Program-made: the position numbers and the translations under genes
In this document: positions 56,288 through 64,000 of the stretch, in pieces
Layout of the letters: the number at the start of each line of letters is the position of its first letter
Position numbering within the stretch: position 1 is the stretch's first letter
The notes under the pieces: model-generated
The model's database searches: none
What the model saw: the letters and a program-made list of their open reading frames with translations, nothing else
What the model was told of the DNA's origin: nothing
Source of the DNA: Actinostola sp. cb2023
Taxonomy: Eukaryota; Cnidaria; Anthozoa; Actiniaria; Actinostolidae
DNA: 64,000 nucleotides
NCBI GenBank assembly: GCA_033675265.1
Contig: JAUJYZ010001529.1
Location: forward strand, 124,001 to 188,000
Direction: 5' to 3'

Positions 56288-56503
56288 ATGGGTGAAAAAT
56301 CGTCGAGTGAAAATCAAGCACCGATCGCTAACATCGCTTCATACCAAATTAGTCTCCCAGAAGAATTTGACTTTTCGAAACCTACTGCATGGCCCAGATG
56401 GATCGAAAGATTTGAACTCTTCCGTTCAGCGTCTGGTTTGAAAGGAAAGTATGAAGGAAGCCAAGTTAATACTCTACTCTACGCTACGTTACCAGCAATA
56501 TGA
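56288..56503 (+). CDS. Ty3-type Gag N-terminal fragment
   Basis: The frame reads LPEEFDFSKPTAWPRWIERF, then FELFRSASGLKGK and SQVNTLLYATL, the N-terminal capsid block of Ty3/gypsy Gag. It stops just where the next helix should start (TGA at about 56501). A short (TATG)n repeat lies at 56162-56177. Confidence 0.75.
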   Translation: MGEKSSSENQAPIANIASYQISLPEEFDFSKPTAWPRWIERFELFRSASGLKGKYEGSQVNTLLYATLPAI

Positions 56504-56576
56504 GACATTTTAATCCCGCGATATTATGACAAGCGGTCTTCCGGCAGTCCGAAATTCTCTCCGAAATTTCCATCAA

Positions 56577-56812
56577 AACTAGACGCTCTACTAACGTGAA
56601 GTCAGGCTTCTAACTGAAATGTAGCCTATTCGAACTAGATATCTTAGTGCGATCGTTGCGTGACTCGGTAGAAGATCCTTTCCTTGCAATTTCAGTAATG
56701 ATTTCACAAACTCAGCGAATCATGAATGACAATGACATAGTTTATTTGGTACCATAAATATATCGATACCAAATACAAATATAAATAAACTAGACATCGC
56801 AGCGTGATCCAA
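56577..56812 (+). repeat. Dispersed repeat shared with 38318-38630
   Basis: Direct copy with one internal rearrangement; ends in ACCAAATACAAATATAAATA. Confidence 0.8.
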
Positions 56813-56929
56813 TATGGTGACTCGAACAATCATGAACAACATGACTATCTACAAACAATTCCCTCGGCGACAGCTTTGCCTCAACCTTATACACCAAATA
56901 TATTCAATTGCACATTTTTTTAACTGAAA

Positions 56930-57320
56930 CACCAAAGCCGAGAAGCGTATACTCTTGTCAGGGGTCTCTCTGTTACTCATAGAATGAGAATGGGAGATGG
57001 CGGTCGAACTTGGCAGACGAAAGGGAAACTCGTCAAAAAGGGGAGGGGTTGGGCGGGTAAGATGCGAAAATAGCCAAGCGCGACCACCGAGTATGAGTAG
57101 AGAGACCATATATGAAATATGTCAGTGTAGCTGAATGAAACTTTCCGTTAGTCGTCTCAGAGTGAGGTCACAGGAGAGTGATCTCATATATATTCGCACC
57201 AGAGAGACCGCTGACAATAGTATACTCTTGTCAGAGGTCTCTCTGTTACTCATAGAATGAGAATGGGAGATGGCGGTCTCCACTGAGAGGAAGTGAATCC
57301 TATTGGTACTAAACACCAAC
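56930..57320. repeat. Local direct repeats
   Basis: GTATACTCTTGTCAG, GGTCTCTCTGTTACTCATAG and AATGAGAATGGGAGATGGCG occur at 56947-57005 and 57222-57280. A further block (TCAGAGTGAGGTCACAGGAG ... GCTGACAATAG) at 57157-57222 recurs at 60254-60320. Confidence 0.85.
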
Positions 57321-57492
57321 GATAACCAGTGTGTGGCGAGGATAGGTGTGGCATTTATGTCCTCAATGTCATACCCCAGATACCCATACTCAATCCCAAA
57401 CTACCCCAAACTCACGAATCTTGAGCAACAAAGTAGCGCACCCAAGGGGCCGCAAACAGACGGGGCTTGCTAGGTTCCACGGTAAGGGGCAT

Positions 57493-57494
<2 letters not shown>

Positions 57495-57530
<36 letters not shown>
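57495..57530. repeat. Poly-G tract (~35 G with one break)
   Basis: A run of G interrupted only near its ends. It can form G-quadruplexes and is also a frequent place for sequencing or assembly error. The poly-Gly/poly-Pro ORFs are artefacts. From 57540 to 58767 no gene is supported. Confidence 0.9.
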
Positions 57531-57531
<1 letters not shown>

Positions 57532-58775
57532 GGGAGCTCACCAACCCTACTCCAATAGGAAACGGAGCCTGCCGAGAGCGCTAGCATCTCCAGGACTGTT
57601 ACATGGGTTCGCGTGATTTAATATATATATATGGTGAAAGCACTCCCACACATTAAGGGGGAACTGAAGACAAAATGAATTTTCACATGAAAATTAGATA
57701 TGTCTTATATTTACTGGGCGCAGTGAGCTGATGTACATATATCAGTATGTGGAACGTTTAAATTGTCATGATGATCTTACTGTAATCGGGTAGAGAAATG
57801 ACAATTATGTCAGCACAATTTTGACAAGAAATGATAAAATTATCGTTTAGTAAGCAAAAACAACGCTATAAATCTTGATATGCAATTAGGAAGGACTGTA
57901 TAAAATTAGCATGTTCCCCTTCACATTTTAGAGCTGTACACGGCTGTCTCACTGAATTTCGTCTTTATAATAGTGTCGAATAAAAACGTGCTGCTATGTT
58001 GTACGGAAGTACTTTGGACCGAGAAAAAAGGTTTTTGATTACAACTCCCGGTTGCAACCACGTACATTTCACTATAAAACCTTAACAGAGGATGGTAAGC
58101 CTGTGGGCTAGAGATTGCCCGGAGTTCCAGCTGATCATCCCACACGCCGAGTAAACGCTCAATGAGCGTCTAGTTACAATTAAAACTGGCTCAAGTTTCT
58201 TCTCCGTAAAAATGAACAATTGGAAATTCGTTTAGCCAAAATGATTCTACACAACATTCTCTTTGTTTTTATCTAAAGAGGCTTCAGTTCTCATTTAACC
58301 TTGGAACAAATCCAAGGACTTCAGATACAACGTCAAATACAACAATGACCAAACATATGTCTTAATGTTCATAAAGTTGGCCCGCACGAAATAAGGCAAG
58401 CCGAGAAGGGAATGCCAAAGCTTCCCTATCTTGAACAGCGGATAGAAACTCGCCATGAGGTATATGTTACTGGCTTTACCTTACTACTATCGTATAGAGA
58501 AAAAGGCCAAAGGCAATCCCATCCAATAAAACATATCCGGCAAAGGATTCTACAGTTGGCACTGAATTAGCCATTAATTCGGGATGCAAATATTACGTAC
58601 TGTGAACAAAGAAGTATGCTAAAGACTTGTGAACTCGCCGCACAGTTCGGCGAGACGCCATCCCATCCTGCTGACCCGCCCATGTCGTCGTAGTTTGTGC
58701 CGGTAAAACAAGTAGAACTTGGGGGAACTTTGCTTCACTTGACATGCTGACATGTGAACGGTCGTTAGTCGTCTC

Positions 58776-60248
58776 ACAGGCAAACCACAGTGATATATAA
58801 AGTGACATTTTCTCTACAAAATACCAAATAAAAACGTGTTTTAATAATTTTTAGCCCGAGTAAATGCACCATTGTTCCCCACCCTCCTCCACTGAGTCGG
58901 AATCGGTCAACCGGAGGACGTATATTATTACAAGGTAGGCAACTTTCAGGATTCCTGTGGTGAATCTCGAAACAAATCTGCTAAAATATATACCAAATCT
59001 TGTGAAAACTCATCCCTAAATCCGTCCAGTTACTAAAATACCTTCAATCTATCATGTCAGCTCAATTGTTTGGTTGTATTTTGAAGAAAATGCTGGTTTT
59101 GGGTCCAAGGACGCAAAAAAACAGCTTTCGTACTATGTGCCGACAGTTAGGCTTCGACCAGCGCAGTCCTGGGGACGAAAATGTGGAGCAAAAATCACCC
59201 GTGTACCCCTTCCCTTGTATACCTTTACTCACCTGATCAAATGGACAAACGCAACCCTACATAGGCAAAGATTTGACTTCCGCCTTCGTAACATTTAAAT
59301 ATTCATCCGGACGCATGCAAGTTTTGCAAGACGGAATAATACACTGTACAATAATTACAAGCAAAAATTAAACTACAGCATGCAGATGAATGACAGTAAC
59401 ATTTTTGAATGTTATTCATGAATACGCTTTTATAGATCTTAACTTTCACTCATGAGTTGAATTTCGTGGATTGTTATCTACAATACACATGTTGCAGAGC
59501 TTGCTTAGCTACTTATATTACTGTTATTCTAACTGTCAAATAAGCCCGCAAATAAGCGTTATTCATTGCCAATAATTGGGAAGACAAACGAAATATTTGC
59601 ATTGAATTATACAAATTACAAAACACTTTGTACTTTCTTCATAATTTCAGTATAACAAACGAAACCCATGCTTTCTTGTGTTGTATTATTCCGTCTTGCA
59701 AAACTTGCATGCGTCAAAGAATTCACACGCGATGAATATTTAAATATTACGAAGGCGGAAGTCAAATCTTTACCTATGTAGGGTTGCGTTTGTCCATTTG
59801 ATCAGGTGAGTAAAGGTATGCAAGGGAAGGGGTACGCGGGTGATTTCGTCCCCAGGACTGCGCTGGTCGAAGCCTAACTGTCGGCACATAGTACGAAAGC
59901 TGTTTTTTTGCGTCCTTGGACCCAAAACAAGCATTTTCTTCAAAATACAACCAAACAATTGAGCTGACATGATAGATTGAAGGTATTTTAGTAACTGGAC
60001 GGATTTAGGGATGAGTTTTCACAAGATTTGGTATATATTTTAGCAGATTTGTTTCGAGATTCACCACAGGAATCCTGAAAGTTGCCTACCTTGTAATAAT
60101 ATACGTCCTCCGGTTGACCGATTCCGACTCAGTGGAGGAGGGTGGGAAACAATGGTGCATTTACTCGGGCTAAAAATTATTAAAACACGTTTTATTCGGT
60201 ATTTTGTAGAGAAAATGTCACTTTATATATCACTGTGGTTTGCCTGTG
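58776..60248. mobile_element. Foldback element with ~570-bp arms and 8-bp target duplication
   Basis: Arms at about 58776-59345 and 59690-60248 are over 95% identical and inverted (outer end ACAGGCAAACCACAG). The unique core is about 345 bp. GTCGTCTC is duplicated at 58768-58775 and 60249-60256, and the flanks join into a repeat also seen intact at 57147-57165. An 8-bp duplication fits hAT or P-type elements. The ORFs in the arms (MSAQLFGCILKK on opposite strands) are unassigned. Confidence 0.9.
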
Positions 60249-60615
60249 GTCGTCTCAGAGAGTGAGGTCACAGGAGAGTGATCTCATATATATTCGCATC
60301 AGAGAGATCGCTGACAATAGGGGGAATTATTATATCTACCATACTCCCTTTCGGTCTAGTCGCGTAGAAGTAAGACCTCTCTCCCGACAAACTTTTTTAG
60401 AAATTAAATTGCTTCCATAATTGTCTTTCGCTATAAACTAAAGAATATATAACACGCTATCGAAGAGGAGCAAAGAGAACTTGAAACTGAAGTATTATAG
60501 GCTTGTTAAAAACGTTGAGTATTTCTGTTATGAAAGACGAAATGGCTAGGAATATGTTTACATATATAATTAGGACAGAACGATACTTACAGCTTATCTT
60601 CAAGTAGTTTATTAA

Positions 60616-61442
60616 GGTAATTCCTTAGTTTTGCACTGCGCAATTCTACTGCGCATATATTATATAGCGTGATGTATTGCATGATCTATTACGTGAAATA
60701 ATAATTTGGTGTTGAAAAACACTGCATAACAACCGAAACTATGGATTGTGGATTAAAAAAGAATAAGATGGTGAAAAAAATGGCAAGAAAGTGGAGGATT
60801 ATGCTATGTTTTTGAATAAAATTTTAGTTGAAGAGCGCGCGCTAACTTACGTAATCGAGCGCGCGCTGGGTTTTAGTTAAACAAATTTGTTAAGGATCAT
60901 TCAGGGAAAGTCTTCAAACCGATTTTTCTCCGAACGAAGCACGGTGACCATCAATTTTTATTGTATATTTTATTTACACTACCGATTTCACATCTTTTGT
61001 GAAAAAATAAAATAAAATTCAATTGGGGAAGTCAAATTTTTTTCGCGTTTTCCGTGTCATTTTCTCGATTTGCATACGAAAATGGAAGGAAATTCGGTCA
61101 TACCTTTGTCAAAACCCGGCTTGTAAATGACTCAATTGGCAAAATTGTTATGCAATTTTTGGTACATCACCTTTGTTGAACTGGTGTGATTGAAAAAATG
61201 GTAAATCGGTTGCAGAAAAGCACTTCCACAATTTTTTTGAGCCATTTTAACACCGTGACACGATATTCGATTGTTTTGAGTCGATTTTGCTTATACCGCA
61301 TGGTCTATTCTGACGAATATTACTGAAACAAGCGCGGTGACCCCCATTTTTTTTTACTTTTCTGACAATAAAAACTCAAAAATAATTCACCTGCAAAATT
61401 TCAGCGATTTTTCAATTGGGGAAGATATACTGAGGAATTACC
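60616..61442. mobile_element. TTAA-flanked element, family A copy 2 (827 bp)
   Basis: Ends GGTAATTCCTTAGT and inverted, with TTAA at 60612-60615 and 61443-61446. It aligns with 20162-20862 and carries about 125 extra bases near 60880-61010, which may be the longer ancestral form. Confidence 0.9.
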
Positions 61443-61559
61443 TTAAGTTGTCATTCATGATTGTTTATTCTACTAAGATAAGTTTGTTTATAGTCCTAGT
61501 TATATACAGTACTGTAAGTTATTTCATGTTCATCTATTGTTATTAATTAGGTTCTTAGG

Positions 61560-63050
61560 CCCCGTCCACACTAGCTAATCCGCTTTTGATAACCTCCGTT
61601 TTTGTTTGGCCGTCCAAACTACACACTAGGGGATGAAAACGATGATTCAAAGATGCGTTTTCGTCACCAGGCTCTGCTCCGACGTTTTTTCCTGTTCAAT
61701 AAAGTCGAAATATAGTTAAAGTGAAATTTGTCATCTTTTCCTGCTAGTTTTAATTTAGTGTTGTCTATATATTGGATACCTGATCAAGCCATGAATTCAT
61801 TTTTCGGTCTCACATTCATACCGTTTATAAATTATTAGTCTGTCAATCAACATAAAAAATCAGAAAACTTAAAAATAAACTGAAGTCAGAAGACCCACCA
61901 AATGTAAACCAAATATGATTTTGAGCTAAATTATGGATCATTTGGTCGAAGAATGTATTTAATTTTGAATTTAATTTGTTTGAGTTTTGAATTTGATTGA
62001 CGGAAGCGAAAAACCAAGTTCCAGCCGACTGTTTGAATGTCTGACTTCGCATTATAATACTGAGAATCGCAGTAAGAACAGAGCAAAATAACAAGTTTTA
62101 TTATATGGCCGAGTTTCTTGGAGCCTGGACGCTAGCAAATCGAGCAATCTGATTGGATGAAATCGGATATTAAGACCGTTTTTCCGGTCTAGATTCTCCG
62201 AGGAAGACCGGCTTGAAAACCGGTCCGACAGCTGATATTAATTTTGACTGAAATCATCAAAAAAGCATCACAGGAACTTATTTTAAATGGAAAAAAGTTG
62301 TTTAAGTTCGAACAGAGTCCAAAATGTCGCCTTGTGTCGTGGTCTGTAGGATTGAATGAACAACATGGAAGCCGAAAACTACTGCCAAGTCAACACTGAA
62401 GAACCCTGCATGAAGAAGGTCGCTATTTGTACTTTCTTCTTGGACAATTAAGAGAATAGATGGAATCGATTTGACAGTGCATTAAAGTACTAAATACGAT
62501 GGAAAATCTAAGGATAAAGTCGTGAAAATTGCTGGTTTTTCGCTCGGCAAAAAGGCTATTGTAGCGTGTGGATGCAAAGCTGCCGAAGACTTTCAAAGAC
62601 ATATTTTCGTCTCTTCAAACTATTTCGTCAAAACGTGACTTCAATTTATTCTTGGATGTGGTTTAATGGTATCTTGTAATTATCGTTGTGGCGTTTGAAG
62701 AGTTTTTACAAGGCTAAACAAAAACAAATTCGCTGAAACTGCATGATGATGAGTGACAACACGAGTGACAAGATTGGTGAAAGTAAGAGTGTTTGTTGTC
62801 TTTTCTTACGTTTTTCTTTAAATAAAATGATTTTTAAATGGATTGTGAATATTTTTTGTGTGTATAACGGCATCTGATTTGAAATATATTTATAAAAACA
62901 CGCTTTACTTCATTCAAATTTTGATGTTTAATTTACTGGATTCGCTGAGTCAAGTAAGCTTATTTACGCACGTTTCAGGGTCAATAAAACGTTGAGCGAA
63001 AAACTCAAAATTACTTTGTTGTTGTTGTTGAAATGGCCATATAATAAATA
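61560..63050. other. Region with no recognised gene
   Basis: GGCCCCGTCCACACTAGC at 61559 looks like one end of an hAT-type MITE without an obvious partner. Near 62175-62225 short stems with GACCGG occur. The ORF 61843-62094 (minus) is unassigned. Confidence 0.4.
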
Positions 63051-63051
63051 T

Positions 63052-63187
63052 CTTATTAACCGAGCTTGGTCGGTCTGTACAGGAAAATCTTGACCTCGGT
63101 CGTGGTACAGACCTCGCTGCGCTCGGTCTGTACTTTCACGACCTCGGTCAAGAATTTCCTGTACAGACCTCCCGCTCGGTTAATAAG
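63052..63187. mobile_element. Foldback MITE, 136 bp
   Basis: Hairpin CTTATTAACCGAGC, GGTCTGTACAGGAAA, TTGACC...GGTCAA, with the complement on the right. The GGTCTGTAC words occur four times. I recall this MITE type from coral and anemone genomes. Confidence 0.85.
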
Positions 63188-63327
63188 AACTAAGTAATGA
63201 ATGAATTACTTGGTTAAACCATATAAAAAAGTTGAATTTTTCAACATTCCTTTCGTAAATTCAGTTGTTCAGTTTACGGCTTTAATAACTTCTGCAGTTC
63301 CATATCCGTATTCAATTCCAGATTTTC

Positions 63328-63465
63328 TAGGGGTTCACTTAAGCGGCGAGTTGGGGATCACTCAAGCGGTGGGGTTCACTTAAGCGGCGAGTTGGGGATC
63401 ACTTAAGCGGTGGGGATCACTTAATTTGTTTGTTTTTTTTCGGTGGGGATCACTTAAGCGGCGCT
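63328..63465. repeat. Degenerate minisatellite (GGGGATCACTTAAGCGG)n
   Basis: Six to seven units of about 17-19 bp, alternating GGGTTCACTTAAGCGGCGA and GGGGATCACT(T/C)AAGCGG(T), interrupted by a T-rich insertion at 63425-63440. Confidence 0.85.
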
Positions 63466-63776
63466 ACAGCATTCAAATCAGTGATTTACTTACAACTGAA
63501 CCGATTTCAAAACTCAGCAAAATAAAGATCTATCAGTGTTATAAGCTTACCACAACACACAATTACAGCGGTACAAAGTATAGAAGACATTTGACTTCGT
63601 TTAGATTTCAAGCTTGTGTCAGTTGTGCGATACTGATAGCATATTTCTCTTCTTAAACTTCTCGCATTTTGCTTTGATCCCCATTATTTCATCATTTAAC
63701 TCAACATGTGAAGTCATTCGAGCGATATTTGAGTTGTTTTGAGCAATATTTGTTTGTGAAGAATGTCTCGTGTTGA

Positions 63777-63910
63777 TCAGAGCCTTCGGTGATTATCTTA
63801 GCGGCCGGCACAGGGTGCATGCGCTGTAGAACCCAGTTTGCGATTTGAGGTCAACGACAAAGAACGGAGTGCATTTTTAGAGTCGGAGCTTCCACGGGAA
63901 GCCCGACTAA
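63777..63910 (+). repeat. Dispersed repeat shared with 38883-39010
   Basis: Direct copy ending GGAAGCCCGACTAAT. The last 90 bases of the window show nothing further. Confidence 0.85.
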
Positions 63911-64000
63911 TAAACCTATTTATCAAAATCAAACTACTCTAAGTTTGTGACAAAACTTTTTGTATCTTCAACCTGGGTTTTATTACAAAACTGCCAAGCT

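Noticed and set aside
57346..57587. Poly-Gly and poly-Pro ORFs
   Set aside because: Produced by the poly-G tract, which may itself be of uncertain length in the assembly.
63328..63465. CRISPR-like array
   Set aside because: Units are directly adjacent with no unique spacers, and the context is eukaryotic; it is a degenerate minisatellite.

Overview
The window looks like a stretch of a metazoan nuclear genome, most likely a cnidarian (coral, sea anemone or relative). It is AT-rich and intron-bearing. It is packed with Penelope-like, BEL/Pao, Ty3-type and LINE fragments, long AAT and AAGT microsatellites, and many foldback elements. The protein families I recognise, such as the packaging-ATPase cassette and the multi-copy transposase-like gene, are ones I associate with cnidarian genomes. 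The assignment rests on family recognition and was not tested by a search. No rRNA, tRNA, operon or CRISPR array was seen, and no intact host gene could be established.

Layout. 0-10 kb: a 7.9-kb unit bounded by inverted repeats (1889-2004 and 9691-9802). It holds a decayed virus-like gene cassette: a packaging ATPase and a small companion gene on the minus strand, and a small hydrophobic-tail protein gene on the plus strand, with a 7-bp minisatellite between the two strands. It also holds an acidic zinc-cysteine ORF and an older foldback element. 10-19.3 kb: Penelope-like fragments, two BEL/Pao integrase fragments, a LINE with an SGNH-esterase ORF1, a large AAT array, and an L1/Tx1-like LINE split by a mariner-type element. 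20-24 kb: TTAA-flanked elements, microsatellites, and a Harbinger element lying against another element. 24-31.5 kb: Penelope-like 3' ends with at least nine minimalist hammerhead-ribozyme motifs, an inverted pair of Penelope ends, a perfect 96-bp palindrome and a multi-level nested insertion. 30-39 kb: an isolated acidic exon, a SAP-like coding fragment split by a Mutator-like element with a 9-bp target duplication, and several foldbacks.

39-50 kb: pieces of a transposase-like multi-exon gene, all on the plus strand and in N-to-C order, with readable splice sites but frameshifts and a stop. They are separated by an hAT-like element, MITEs, a LINE piece and a TTAA element. 50-56.5 kb: nested foldbacks, a Ty3-type Gag, a LINE 3' end, and a 2-kb TTAA element with internal palindromic arms. 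56.5-64 kb: dispersed repeats, a poly-G tract, a foldback with roughly 570-bp arms and an 8-bp target duplication, a second copy of the 20-kb TTAA element, and a small minisatellite.

The genes do not form a pathway. They record successive insertions, and most of the ordering can be read from target-site duplications. The most interesting material is the virus-like cassette and its possible termini, the hammerhead-bearing Penelope ends, and the abundance of TTAA-flanked elements with no recognised transposase.
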